Part shown: positions 1 to 11,195 of the stretch, in pieces
Position numbering within the stretch: position 1 is the stretch's first letter
How the letters are laid out: each line of letters begins with the position of its first letter
Source of the DNA: Blattamonas nauphoetae
Lineage: Eukaryota; Preaxostyla; Oxymonadida
DNA: 64,000 nucleotides
Assembly: GCA_033064195.1 (NCBI GenBank)
Contig: JARBJD010000005.1
Coordinates: 558,001-622,000 of the forward strand
Reading direction: 5' to 3'
Notes under the pieces: model-generated
What the model was told of the DNA's origin: nothing
What the model saw: only the letters and a program-made list of their open reading frames with translations
Database searches by the model: none
Translations under genes and position numbers: made by a program

Positions 1-2719
1 GAGAAACTGGGAAATCAATCCCATAATCCGAGAAGGAGAGAGGAATGGAATCGAAAGATGAAATAGTGGAGTCTGTAAGACAATGCGGTTGAGAACTGAT
101 CGACTGAATAGCAGACGTCGAGATCTGTTTTGTGTCGAAACCAGAAAAGGAGAGATCGCTGGCGAATGTGGTGATTCCTGGTTGATCGGTCTGGTTCCCA
201 ACATTGTCTGAGAAATACACACTCGACAACTTCACAACACACGAACTCCCCGATGACGAGAAGGAGAGACAACCAGAACAGCCAGAAGAGACACAGCGAG
301 CAAAGTCAGAATCGGAAATCAAAACAGTTCTACTCGTCGACGAGTCAATCACACTTCCTCCATTTCCCACTTCTCTCTTCATCTCCATCACCCAACATCG
401 AGACATCGTCAAGGAACACGATCCAGTCAGAGAGATCGCTGGTGACGATGTCAGAGTGATCGTGTTCAGAACACACAAATGGAACGTCGCTGAGCCAGAT
501 GAGAAAGAAAAGAGGTCAGTGTTGTGCGATGTGATTCCTTCAATCCAAACATTCGCCAGTCGAACATTGGCTGTTGATGATTCCATTCCAAGAATCGGAG
601 AGTCCACTGAGAGAGGGAGGAGGGAGAGAGACGTGAGGGAGAAGTTTGCATTCCCATCAACTGACAACGACAGTTCCACAATCGTGAATGTCGAGCTGTT
701 TCTGTCCCATCCACTCCCAACAAACTCAACTGACTACGATAGGGACGAAACAGATTCTGAGAATCGTCCAACTCCAACATTCACTTTGTTGAATCCTGTT
801 TTCGTCGTTTCGGAAGCCGAGATCACTGCTATCACGGTTGACATCGTCTTGCATGGTGTCGCTTCCAAACACATCTCTCCATCTCCATCCTCACTCATCC
901 ACCATTCACCAGCGGCTGTTGGCAGAGAAGTAGTTGTGGGATTTGGTAAGAGAGTCTCTTCATTTTCCACATTTCCGTTGTTCGTCTCGCTGTTAAAAAA
1001 TGCAATCTTGGGGCTCACAGATGTTGATGTGCAGCCGACCATCGAGTTCAGAACGAGATTCGCGCTTGATGCTCCCATTCCGATGTCATTCACTCGATAA
1101 TGAGCGAGTGTGGGGTTGGTTGTTGAGTATGTCTGATTGGCGTGGTTGTTCACAAAATGGACATCTTCAAGATTCGCCAAACGCGACCAATAAAAATGGA
1201 TTGCTCCTCCTTGTTGAGCTGCAGTGTTGTTTTCGAAGAGGCAGTGGAACATGCGTGAATAAGAAGTTGAGATGAACAGCGAACCTCCATATGAATTCGC
1301 TGAATTGTGGCGGAAAATTGATGATGTGATCAGAACGATAGACGAGAGGGCATGGTCATAGACACAGGAACCGTGGCCAGTTGTGGCCTGTTTCTCGAAG
1401 ATGCAGTTGGTGATTGTGGCGAACGCAACGGACGACGAGAAGAGGAGTGCTCGGGTGCCAGTTGATGTCGATGTTGGAGGAGCAGTGAAGTTGCTCGATG
1501 CGAAGTGTGTGTTGGGGGAGGAAACGAAAGTGAACTGACTGACAGACGAGACAACTCCATCCGAACGAGAGAATGTCACGCTGCTCGTGTCAAACACGAA
1601 AAGGGGAAACACTTCTTTTTGAGCAGTGATATTCATCACTCCAACATGCCTTACCCCAACCACAATAGTGAACGAGCATCCAATAAACCTCAACGAACCG
1701 GAAAGCTCAGTGTATTCAATGATGTTGAACGACAAAAATGGGTTCGTCGATGTGAAGTGGCAGTTCTCGAAGTGTTGAGAAGTTTGCTGTGTCGAGAATT
1801 GAGTGCGGTCATCTGTCGATTGAACAGAAAAGTCGAACGATTCGGCATTTTGTGGGCGATCATTCACATTTGAGCATTCGATGAAGGTCGAGTTGAGAGA
1901 AAGGAGCGAGAGAGACGATCCAAGTCGAGGAACCACTGTCCCAAAGAGACAATTCTCGACTTCCCGAAATTCACTCCCAATCATACGGTCCGAAACGTGG
2001 AGACGAGAGGATGAATGGGAGGAGGTTATGGAAGTGATATTCGAGAGATGAATCGATACCATTGTGTTTTGAACAGAAATAGATTCTGAAATCGGATCAG
2101 TGGAACAGCAAAGGCCTTCAAAGTCACCGAAGACACAAGAATGGTGTGAAAAGTCACATATCGTGATTTCAACGGAGAGAGGATTCCCTTTTTCATTCAC
2201 GAGCGACGAATGAGCTGGAAGAACCGAATTGCAACTCTTCACAGCACAATTTGAAATAACCAAAGATGTTGAAGAGCTTCCAAAAGGCGACGAGGAAATA
2301 CAAAACGGAGGTGTGGAGGAAGAGAGAACAAAAGATGGGTCACGAAAAGAAACTGTGGAATGGGTGATATGCGCACAAATCGGGAGTGCATCGCTTCCAA
2401 CACGGGATTTGCGAGTGATTGATGAAATCACAGATTGACCAGACATATCGAAAGGTGTGTGTGAGTGAGGAGGGTCAACAAGAAAGATGGTTCCATAAGA
2501 GCCGAGAAGAGAGAGTTCTCTCGATTCAATGGTTTGATCGATTCCCCAAAACTCTCCGATTGGGAAGTGGATTATTTGATCATTATTGCAGTCGTTCTGT
2601 GCTTGGTGTTCTGGCATTTTGATCATTTCGGAGATGTACCTCTTCTGAAGGGGTGGAGAGTCATCTTCAGAACAAATCGTGGTTTGGAGGACCCAGAACG
2701 CGATGGGGAAGAAGCCCAT
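1..2719 (-). CDS. Beta-helix (Pmp-like) surface protein, C-terminal part beyond window
   Basis: Reads leftward from ATG 2717-2719 and runs off the window. A short hydrophobic leader (MGFFPIAFWVLQTTIC) looks like a signal peptide. The body is Ser/Thr/Asn-rich and has short repeats of the chlamydial Pmp/right-handed beta-helix type, for example ENNTAAQQGGAIHF and SSIFRHNSANSYGGSLF. Such proteins are usually secreted or displayed on the surface; the adhesin-like role is inferred. An in-frame TAG at 734-736 ends the first 661 codons. The same frame is then open from 733 to 1 and keeps the same beta-helix style (SVDGNANFSLTSLSL, YFSDNVGNQTDQPGITTF). The stop is therefore a nonsense change, a sequence error or a recently broken gene, not the natural end. 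The family assignment is by composition and repeat style only. Confidence 0.75.
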
Positions 2720-3353
2720 TTCGATCAGTTTGGCCTTGATTCGCCACTAATGATGGATCCCTTAATTCTGAGAATCGCTCACCATCTCATCAAATTTTCT
2801 CCATTAACCATCAAAAACCTGTTTTGCGATGATCTTGATGCAACTGACTCCAATGATGAGCATTTCAACAGACACAGATCAGTACGTATCCAATTAACCC
2901 ACTTTGTCTGTTCAAAACCTTATTTGGACTGGACAGTTGGATTTGCGACCGCTTAAATCATGTCCATGATTCATCAATCTGTTTCCAATATGAGCGATTT
3001 TCCGGTAGCATGAGAATTTCATACGTAAGATAACAAATTTAGATGGTATATCCAGTCTCTTCGTGATGTTGTCACGATTCGAGTTGAAGCGGACGATCAT
3101 TGTCATTGATCATCAGTCTAGACGTGAAAACACAAGTTCCATGTTTCTATCCCCTTCGGAACAAGTTGGATCTCACAGTGGAAATGATTGCTTGTCGTTT
3201 TCAGATCGCTGAAGGACAGTGTCAAAAATTGTGGGAATTCGGAGAAGAAAATTCTGGGTGAATGAAAATCATGTTTATGGGGAGACTTATTAAGCATAAA
3301 GAGGATCCGAATTCCTGTTCATTTATCACTTGTTTATAACTCTCAATCAAAAC
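2720..3353. other. Intergenic, divergent upstream regions
   Basis: This gap separates the starts of the leftward beta-helix gene and the rightward histone gene, so it must hold both promoters. The last 80 bases before the H4 ATG are AT-rich (for example TTAAGCATAAAGAGG and TTTATCACTTG). I see no certain TATA box or shared motif and no convincing reading frame. Confidence 0.5.
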
Positions 3354-3674
3354 ATGTCTGGACGTGGCAAAGGAGGCAAAGGAGGAAAGGGTATCGGAAA
3401 GGCTGGCGTGAAGTCAACTTACAACAAAATTCGTGAAAACATTCAAGGCATCACTAAGCCTGCTATTCGCCGTCTTGCTCGTCGGGGTGGAGTGAAGCGC
3501 ATCTCAAACCTGATCTACGACGAAACACGTGTGATTCTGAAGATGTTCCTGGAGAGCATTGTTCGCGACGCTGTGACGTACACCGAGCACGCCCGCAGGA
3601 AGACAGTGACAGCGATGGACATTGTCTACTCACTGAAACGCCAAGGCAGAACCCTCTATGGCTTTGGAGCATAA
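3354..3674 (+). CDS. Histone H4, divergent N-terminal tail
   Basis: Intronless gene of 106 codons plus stop; ATG 3354 gives the expected [11 protein letters not shown] start. The histone fold is strongly conserved: [22 protein letters not shown], then [19 protein letters not shown] and the end [11 protein letters not shown]. The core H4 product packages DNA with H3. The tail is odd. There are three extra residues in the glycine/lysine stretch. Where most eukaryotes have K16-R-H-R-K20, this protein reads K-S-T-Y-N, so the basic patch and the Lys20 methylation site are missing. Lysines matching K5, K8, K12 and K16 remain. No linked H3, H2A or H2B gene is seen nearby. The call as H4 is certain; the functional effect of the tail change is inference. 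Confidence 0.97.
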   Translation: MSGRGKGGKGGKGIGKAGVKSTYNKIRENIQGITKPAIRRLARRGGVKRISNLIYDETRVILKMFLESIVRDAVTYTEHARRKTVTAMDIVYSLKRQGRTLYGFGA

Positions 3675-4095
3675 ATCTTGTTTTGTTGTCTTGATTTTGA
3701 CTCATTTCAGTTCTTGATTCACACTTATCCATTTTTGCATTCAATCAGCTCGTCTTTTAAGGATTCTTAAGGTTTAGTCGGCAGTGGTCTCGAAAATGAA
3801 GATACAAGAGAGAAAACACGGTTAATCAAGGACCATTCTTGATCAAACCATTGTTATTTCAAGAAGTCTGACGACCCAATCCTTTCAATTATCACATCTG
3901 TCCATAGATATCTTGATCAAGAAGACATTCATATCCTCTTGAACAGAAGAACCGAGTGTTTAGCCAGAAAGAAGAGAGAAAAAAGCAAGAACAGATGAAA
4001 TGAACAGGGAAATTAACTCAAGTCAAACAATAAACGAGATTAGTGACCCTTCTCCCCAACTCAAAAAACATAATCACGCAGACAAAGCAACCAAA
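3675..4095. other. Intergenic, convergent 3' ends
   Basis: About 420 bases between the H4 stop and the end of the leftward membrane-protein gene. It is AT-rich, with several partial repeats of TTGATCAAG-like sequence around 3836-3925. No gene, hairpin terminator or RNA gene could be supported. Confidence 0.4.
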
Positions 4096-5619
4096 TCACA
4101 AGAGACTGATCGTCTCCTCACTGATGTAGATCAGATTCTTATTGTCCCGGATGGGTGGTCGTTTCGTCCGTAGAATGCAGAATGTTAGGATAATCGATAC
4201 CATACAGTATATCGAGCAAGCTAAGCCTACCAGACCGATCAATGAAAGACACGACGAGAAGAAGAGCGATGTGAAGTCGTGGACTCCGGTTAAAGAGAGA
4301 GTTGTGAGTGTGCTGAATGTTTCTGTCATAATCTTTGAGATCTAAGGGAAGTCAGAGAAAAGGGAGAGAGATAGATGAAGGGACAGAATGTCTGAAACGA
4401 TGCAAATACGACGAGAAAACACTTCCATCATCCTTCACATGCACACCGTAACATCATCTGCAAGTGTAATGCTTGTTGTTTGTGCTAGTCCAAACCCAAC
4501 CAGACTAACAGCCATCAATCCGAGCGACAGAGTTGTGATGAGTGCAAGAAACATATAGTATCCGCATCGCTTCCACTTTGTGCATTTTGTCACCAGATAA
4601 CAGATTAACGCGCACACGAGTAGACATAGTCCAAGGGCGGCTGAAAGGATCATTGGCCATAAAATAACTTTGTATTTCTGGGAGAATGAGAAAGTAGTAG
4701 GTTATGCTAAGAAGAAAAAGAAACAACAGACAAATAGATGCATTGACAGGACTCCAAACACGACAAGTATCACTCCGACAAGTCCGATTCCGATCGATGG
4801 AAGGAGGAGTGTGAAAACTTTCTTAATGTACTTATGTTCATACATGGCCGACACAATCAACACCAGGAGAAGATATCCGCTATTTACAATGCAGATAATT
4901 CCCAGAACATGGAGTGTTGATCCCGCATCAGAAACAGCCTTATAAGAGAGGAAAAAATCAAATCCGGCCAATGAAACACACACTTCCAAAATACAGGGGA
5001 ATTCAGTTGAATCGCAGGTCTTGTGTTCTGCTTTGAGCAAAGTTGCGAGGCCTTCTTTGGTTCCAGCAGCTGGTGATGGTGAAGAAAGTGTGAAACAGAT
5101 CGAAGTTGAACACATGGAGAAGAAAGAAAGAAATGGAGAAACAAAATTGTGGAACGAGAGCATGATGAGACTAAACGAGAGAAAGCAGAGGGTGTGGAGT
5201 CGGAGTACATACCAGCAAGAAGTGGGAAGGTTGGATTGAAGGTGAGAATCACAAACACCACCGACAAGAAAGTGGTCAGGTACAAGAAGATGTTGAATGT
5301 TCTATTGCAGCGTTGTCCCGGTTTCGAGCCTCGTTTCATTATCACTTGAGAAAGTCAGAAAGTATGAAATCGACGAACCTGTGCCAATGCTGAAGATGCT
5401 CGTGATGATGTTAAGAAGTCCGATCTTAAAATTTAGAGGAATTCCAGGGATTGGTTTGATGTAATGAGGAAATCAAACGAATGCGCAAGCCCAGATGATG
5501 TAGGCATAATTGGCATAAACCCCTGTCAGAATAATCAATGAAACTCCGATTAGCACCATAAACACGCTTAGGACAAGTATGAGGATCCCGCATGGGTGGA
5601 CTTTCTCTACAGTATACAT
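4096..5619 (-). CDS. Eight-helix integral membrane protein, six exons
   Basis: Reads leftward from ATG 5617-5619. Five introns restore one 370-residue frame: 5425-5478, 5345-5378, 5070-5212, 4678-4752 and 4342-4446, all GT-AG (5' ends GTTTGA, GTTCGT, GTATGT, GTCCTG, GTGTGC). Exon lengths sum to 371 codons with no leftover base, which supports the model. The protein has about eight hydrophobic segments, for example GILILVLSVFMVLIGVSLII, FNIFLYLTTFLSVVFVILTF, VILWPMILSAALGLCLLV and a last one near SLIGLVGLACSIYCMVSIIL. A short Cys-containing loop (KTCDSTEFPC) lies between helices three and four. The tail is KNLIYISEETISLL. I do not recognise the family. An upstream exon is possible because the frame stays open a little before 5619. 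Confidence 0.7.
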
Positions 5620-5869
5620 TTCTGTGGGCCGATCAAGAAGACGGCAATCTGAATAGGGAATGAGATTTGTTGGGTCTGATCGTGTCCTGATGGAATTCAG
5701 ATCACATGTTAGTAGATTCTCTTCATTTGGAGGCGAGTTTCTCGTTGTTCAACCCCTGTCGGAGTGAAACGGAAAATGGAGGAGATTTGAACTCACCATT
5801 CTGCACGATTTCAAAAGAAAGGTGACAACAATGAAGGCTCAATCAGATGGCGTGGTTGGTGTAGTGGCA

Positions 5870-7419
5870 TTACAAAGAATTTCGGGTGAAAGACAAGCGG
5901 ATTGTTTTCCCATCGAGTGTGGAGTTATGGAGTGCGCACATTGTCTCAATCGCGGTGCTCACACTCTCAAACTTCGCTAACGCCATTTTCTTATCGTTGT
6001 GGTCATAAATTTTGAGATTGACCACATTTCCATGTTGTTGTAGATGGTTCCGCAGAGCTTCTTCAGTTGTTGTCTCTGCGATGTTCGAAATATGTAAAGT
6101 GTCGCCAGGAGCTGCTGTGTTGCGGTGACCAGTGGGTGAAATGTTGATCGACCGGTTCTTCGCGTGGTCGTACACTTGTGTGTTGGAATCTTCCTCGGGG
6201 AAATTCTGCGATCTCTTAATGGTCATGTGTTTGGAAGATGTGACTTCAAGCGCGGATCCATAGAATGTGACTCCGCGCAGTGCTGCCATGGCGCGGTTTG
6301 CATCGGCAGGGTCGCCGTATTGGACGAGAGCAGAATTTGTCTTATTATGCATCAGTTTGACACAGCTGATCATTCCATAGTTACTAAAAAGGTTGAAGAG
6401 TTGGTCACAGCCAACTTTATCAGCTGCAAAATTGTTCACGAGCAGAACGGGTGATGTTTGTGATTGCATCATTGGGTAATTCTGTTGGCCATATCCTTGG
6501 TAGTATTGTTGTTGATAGTATGGATAGGAATAGTTCTGAGGTAAATGTGGATTTGTGAAATCGCTGACGAGAAAAATTACGGATGATAATTGTGGGAAGT
6601 AAAATTGATCAGTTTCGGAAAGAAAAGGACATACTAGGATTTGAAACTGTTTTCGCGAATTGTGAGTTCATTGAGCTTGCTGTCTTCGATGTGAAGTGTG
6701 CAACAGCTGGAATAGATGTTTTTCCCGTTCAGCATTTTCTTTGCTTTCTGAGCACCTTCCACTGAGCTAAACTGAATGAGAGCCTGTACATCTTCCATTT
6801 TCTGGAAAATAATCATTTTTTCGACAGTTTGACGCGGGGATGTGTCGTATTGGTTGAAGATCATGGAGAGGACGCTAACGTTTATCTCATACAGTACGTT
6901 TGTGATGACGATGTGGAGGATTCGAGAGGGGTCGGCGGGGATCGCATTTTTATCTTCTTGAACATTGAGCTCTTGTCTGATTGAGTATTGGACAAATGCG
7001 ACCGTGGAACTGGAGAAGAGAGTGATCAAATTTGTAAGATGGTTCATAGTGTGGAGGATGATATATGAGTTATAATGAAGCTGCAGACCCTAATTGGAGA
7101 CCTGTTGTGCCATAGGCCTCAATATACTTCTTGGCACCATCAAGATCCTGGAATTCCATCAGATATTGCGATGTCTGTTTGAGTGGAATGCAAGCGTTAA
7201 CCACACCGAACTGTTGGCCAGTTTTGAGAATTTCAGACTATAGAAGAGAGCATAATTGAGGAGATGAAGGAATACTTGGAGGACCGAAGGTGGGACATTT
7301 CTGATGTGGACAACACGACTTGGAGTAGTTTCAGAACGAGGGCGGGGACGGAAGACGGGAGCAGACGAGGGATTCACGGAAGGGAAAGGCGGAAAAGCAA
7401 CCGACCTGTTCGAATACAT
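5870..7419 (-). CDS. PTB-like RNA-binding protein with four RRMs
   Basis: Four exons read leftward: 7276-7419, 7089-7237, 6635-7009 and 5870-6563. Introns of 38, 79 and 71 nt (GTATTC..TATAG, GTCTGC..CCAG, GTATGT..GTCAG) rejoin a 453-residue frame with no leftover base. Domain order is RRM1 (RVVHIRNVPPSV, then QFGVVNACIPLK), RRM2 (RILHIVITNVLYEINVSVLS with ACCTLHI-type CCTLHIEDSKLNEL), a Tyr/Gln-rich linker, RRM3 (PVLLVNNFAADKVG) and RRM4 (DTLHISNIAETTTEEAL). Length, number and order of RRMs match polypyrimidine-tract-binding proteins, which bind CU-rich RNA and regulate splicing and mRNA fate. It starts 192 bp from a divergent sirtuin-like gene. The family call is strong; the role in this organism is inferred. 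Confidence 0.9.
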
Positions 7420-7611
7420 GAGAAATGATAGATTTCAAAACAAGAGTTGATCAAGGTCATAACTCGGTATTCTCCTCTCTTGAACCGGAGTCATTCGGCT
7501 TCGTTTCAAACTGGAGGTATAAAATATCATTTGAGATCGGTTACGTTCGCCTATTTACTTCCTATTGTCCTTCTCACTGCAAAAGAGTCTCATCTATTCT
7601 AAAACGACTTG
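7420..7611. promoter_or_regulatory. Bidirectional promoter between PTB-like and sirtuin-like genes
   Basis: Only 192 bases separate the two start codons, so both promoters must lie here unless further 5' exons exist. The stretch is AT-rich, including GGTATAAAATATCATTTG near 7516. That stretch holds a TATA-like TATAAAA about 90 bases before the sirtuin ATG. No factor site can be named with confidence. Confidence 0.45.
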
Positions 7612-8902
7612 ATGTCTGAAAAGTACGAAACAAAACATGATATTGACCCTAAATCACCACCAAAATTCACTGACTTTCAAAATCTCGTCAGTCATGATAG
7701 CCTTGAGGCAATCAGATCGGCAAACGTCGCTTTTGATAAAACGACGTTCTTTTCCTTTCTCCGTGCTTTAGCGAAACCAGAACCCAGGCAACCAATTCAA
7801 AACTTAACCACACATCATCATGTATGTTTTTATCGTCATCTCAGACATAGTTTAGGCTATAGACATTCTTACAAAATCTCACCGTATTCTCGTTATTGTT
7901 GGAGCTGAAAGTTCGAGTTCAACAATGCTATCTGGTCAACATACACTTTTATGTTTGCTTTTTGCATTTCTGATTGATTTAATCAGCACTTCAGCAAGAA
8001 CTGCGTTCATTAGGGATTACTGCTCCGGAAGATTTCCTCAGTCTCAAATCCTTCCTTCAAACACCAGAAAACTTCTTTTCCAACGCATATCATCTTATTC
8101 CTGCCCCATCCACTCCCACTTCTGCGCAGAATTTTGTCTCAAAACTCTGTCAACAAAATCGTGTCATTCGTGTTTATTCGCAAAACACAGATGGCGGTGA
8201 AGAATCAGTGTGCTTTTCTGATTTTTCGAGTCCAAACTTCCATAAATCGTCACAGGCTGGTATATCAGACACAATCTTTGTGAACGGATGCCTACGCACT
8301 TCCACTTGTCAAACATGTCGTAAACAAGTCCGCACTGATTCTCTCCGACATTTTTATGAACAAAGGGTCCCTTCTTCCCTCTTGTTTCATCTTTTCAGAA
8401 AGTCGCGTTCTGTTCTGACTGTCAAGCGCAAGGAAAACAAGGCCTGCTAAAACCAGACATTACCTTCATCGGAGAAAGTGTCCCTGAAGCCTTTTTCAAG
8501 AATCGAGATTCAGACGCTGCGAACTGCGACTTAGTACTCGTCGTCGGGTCCTCTCTTCAGCAACGCGACATCATTTCTCTTCTTGCTGACGTCCCACCAA
8601 CTGTTCCACGGATTTTGATTGGAAATAAAATTGTTGGTCCAAAGGAGCTTCCATTTGACATCTATCTCATCGGGGAACCGAGTCAAGTCTGTGAAGCAAT
8701 AGAAACGTGCATGTCTGCGACAGAACCTGATACAAAGCATGCTTATTTGTTTATCCCACCGAATGTGACAAATATTTTTGTCAAAGGTGATGATTCTTGT
8801 GATGTTGTGTTCAATTTTTCTGATTTTGAAGATCAAGGGCAAGGCGATGATGATTCAAACAGTGAAGCCGATATTTGTGGAATTACATCTCAGCCTTTGT
8901 AA
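7612..8902 (+). CDS. Sirtuin-family protein, probably catalytically inactive
   Basis: Exons 7612-7821, 7856-7934, 7987-8366 and 8399-8902 join to a 390-residue frame across GT-AG introns of 34, 52 and 32 nt. Sirtuin landmarks are visible in order: a Rossmann start VIVGAESSSST (usually GAGISxxxGIPDFR), YSQNTDGGE (usually QNIDGLE), a zinc pair CQTC and CSDC, GLLKPDITFIGE, and DLVLVVGSSLQQRD. The catalytic His in the usual LHG motif reads VNG (DTIFVNGCLRTSTC), and the PDFR part of the NAD-binding loop is missing. This suggests a fold kept without deacylase activity. The C-terminal tail is acidic (QGQGDDDSNSEAD). It shares a divergent promoter with the PTB-like gene. The fold call is good; inactivity is an inference from missing residues. 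Confidence 0.8.
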
Positions 8903-8988
8903 TTTTCACATGCCTTTGCTCCACTTTTTTCTGAACACATTACAAAATGGTGGGTCAATCGATCTTTCTTTGAACTCACATCCCACAG

Positions 8989-9729
8989 ATGGTTCCTGAA
9001 TTGGCCATGTCTCCAGGAGCTTCTAGGTTGAGCGATGAGTGTTTGGCAGTGCTTACAAACCTCCATACCTCCATTTCGAGTCTGTTTCATCCATTTGTTT
9101 TCTTTTGCCCAGTCTTCCAGAATTATCGTCAATTTGAGAGAAATCGAGTCAGGTTATCTGGTTCAATTCAAGACATGCATCAACATATTCCGGCTCTCTT
9201 CGATGCTTACAACATAGATCGATCGCTCGAAGAAACTGACACAACAACTCTGATGGCACAATTCATGGAGGATCTCGTGGATATCATTCAGAGTGGAATT
9301 CAGTCCCTCGATAGTATTGTTGAATCACTGTCCCCACATTTTCAAACAGTCTGCCAGTGTGTGTCCGATCCCCGGAATTCCGATGTAAAGTATCATTCGA
9401 CGCGGTTGCTCACGCTCGTTTTACATCTGGCTCCATCGACTGGACCCGGTATCATTGACTCTGGCTATTCATTCCATTTTGTACGCGCTATTGATGAGTC
9501 AAGTGAGTATGGACTGGTACAACTCTTAAACTACTTCCGTTTAATTTTTGAACAAGTTGGTTATTATCAAACCAATATTTATGAGGCTATTTTGACGGGG
9601 TTCAACAACAATGGGATTATTGACATTTTGGAGGCTCAAACCACCACTTCATCTCTCAAAGTCAGAAGACTTTCAACGAGCGCACACAACAAATTTGCGC
9701 AATCAAACATCAGCGATGATCTCTCCTAA
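8989..9729 (+). CDS. Helical-repeat hypothetical protein
   Basis: An open frame of 246 codons from ATG 8989 to TAA 9727-9729. A likely intron at 9080-9112 (33 nt, GTCTG..CCCAG) is a multiple of three, so the frame is open with or without it; spliced length would be 235. The sequence is rich in amphipathic helices and Leu spacing (MAQFMEDLVDIIQSGIQSLD, TRLLTLVLHLAPSTG, LLNYFRLIFEQVGYYQ), as in ARM/HEAT-like solenoids. I do not recognise a family and assign no function. It lies 86 bases after the sirtuin-like gene on the same strand. Confidence 0.6.
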   Translation: MVPELAMSPGASRLSDECLAVLTNLHTSISSLFHPFVFFCPVFQNYRQFERNRVRLSGSIQDMHQHIPALFDAYNIDRSLEETDTTTLMAQFMEDLVDIIQSGIQSLDSIVESLSPHFQTVCQCVSDPRNSDVKYHSTRLLTLVLHLAPSTGPGIIDSGYSFHFVRAIDESSEYGLVQLLNYFRLIFEQVGYYQTNIYEAILTGFNNNGIIDILEAQTTTSSLKVRRLSTSAHNKFAQSNISDDLS

Positions 9730-9956
9730 CGAATATGTGCTCATTTTCCCGTTCATTTTCTACAAATACTGTTGATTTATCTATTCCACACTCACCAATC
9801 TTACTTTTTTGATATATCTATATATCTGGTAGAACATCGATTTTATGCTTCTGTGACGAAGATTCTTTTTTTTCAAAACATTCACGCGTTTAAAGAAATC
9901 ATCGCTTCAAAAGTCATCTACCATCGAAGTCCTGTGGGTGTGATCGAACCGTCGAA

Positions 9957-10339
9957 ATGAAAATTGTCTTCAACGGTATCTACACTTTCACAACTTCTTA
10001 TTTGTTCTATGTTTATCCGTCCTGCTAACTAATACTCGCTTGATACTTCCCTCACTGTTTTCTCCAGGTGCATCATGTTGTGCGGGCTTTTCGCTTCTAT
10101 GCGCCGTGATACTCGCTATCCAAGCCTGTGGATTCTTCCTTCAGATTCCACCAGGTGAACCAATGACACCGAAAGAATTCCATCATCTTGGAAAGAACTC
10201 AGTGTGGGGTGCTCTCATCTGGATCGTCGTCGGTCTCATCTGTGCCTTCATCTATTACCGTGGACAGAAAAAAGCAGAGAAACTTGCCAAAGAAAAGGAA
10301 GAGCTTGAAGCATCCAATAACACAAGCATGATGATCTAG
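9957..10339 (+). CDS. RNase-kappa-like two-helix membrane protein
   Basis: Exon 1 (9957-9975, MKIVFN plus one base) and exon 2 (10068-10339) are joined across a 92-nt intron, GTATCT..TCCAG. The intron carries a branch-point-like CTAAC near 10025. The product is 96 residues with two membrane helices: AGFSLLCAVILAIQACGFFL and WGALIWIVVGLICAFIYY. A central PMTPKEFHH loop and a Lys/Glu-rich cytosolic tail complete it. The Cys-rich start followed by helix, loop and helix, together with the size, resemble RNase kappa, a small protein now known as a subunit of the V-ATPase Vo sector. The match is by layout, so another small two-helix protein remains possible. Confidence 0.5.
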
Positions 10340-11195
10340 ACAGACACCAAACGATCCTCCTTTTCATATTTCCACCTCACAACAAACCCCCCGATTGAAT
10401 TTCTCATCATTCCATTTCGCCTTTATTATGCATTCACTTTTGTTTTCAGATATATTTTCCACCCGACTCTCTTTCTTCTTCTTCGCAATCATCTTCCCTC
10501 CAATCGAACTACAACCAATCTCTCTCTTCAACTTCTCTCCTCAACTCATCTTTTTACTCGTGCTGCTTAGTTCACCATCGTTCTCTGAGCTCGCACGATG
10601 TTGACGCTGAATGCTGACTCCATTCTCTCAACAATCATCAACACCGCGAGAGACCCGCTTTAAATCTTTATGTTGCTTTTGACAAGTGAAAATCATTGTG
10701 ATGGAAATCATTCTCTCGATAATGACAATCTGCAGGTGTCCATTCTTTCGGAGTCATCATCTGAAAAAGAATATGGGTCCATTTTCTCAGATTCGAGCTC
10801 AGTATTGTAAGCCTCGTGACCCACAATGTGTGGTCGACGGCAAGATCGATTTCATGGACCAAAACAAAAACGAGCCCAAAATACTCCTCCTGTCGGTATT
10901 CATTTTCTTTCCATGAATTTCGCACTTATTCCTCGTCTGAAGCTGTCCCTCCCAAACATAATGTTCACTTCGGACCACCACCACCACACCCACTCATGTT
11001 AGAACACGAAGATACCTCTGAACATCTAGTACGTGTCACATCCATTTCATGTCATCACTCTTTCATCCGATTCATTTAGCCCCCACCCCTTCAGCACCTA
11101 TCTCACCCTATGTCTCCAAATGCATCTAGCGATCGATATCGGAATCCAAACGTCCTCCACATCCGATCGAATGCTCTCATTCAACAAGTGTCAAC
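10340..11195 (+). other. Region with probable 5' exons of the next gene
   Basis: No long frame is open, but several short Ser/Asp-rich stretches look coding on the + strand, for example QVSILSESSSEKEYGSIFS near 10735-10795 and a later one near 10900-11030. Each ends in a GT-type boundary. They may be upstream exons of the membrane protein that becomes fully open at 11196. I could not settle the exon borders. The first 270 bases (after 10339) look like a pyrimidine-rich 3' untranslated region. Confidence 0.35.

Noticed and set aside
204-1100. 298-codon + strand ORF at the left edge
   Set aside because: It is antisense to the beta-helix gene, whose own frame remains open with repeat-like sequence through the region.
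5845-5885. tRNA-like GGTTGGTGTAGTGGC
   Set aside because: Only an A-box-like word is present. There is no B box or cloverleaf, and it lies at the 3' end of the PTB-like gene.
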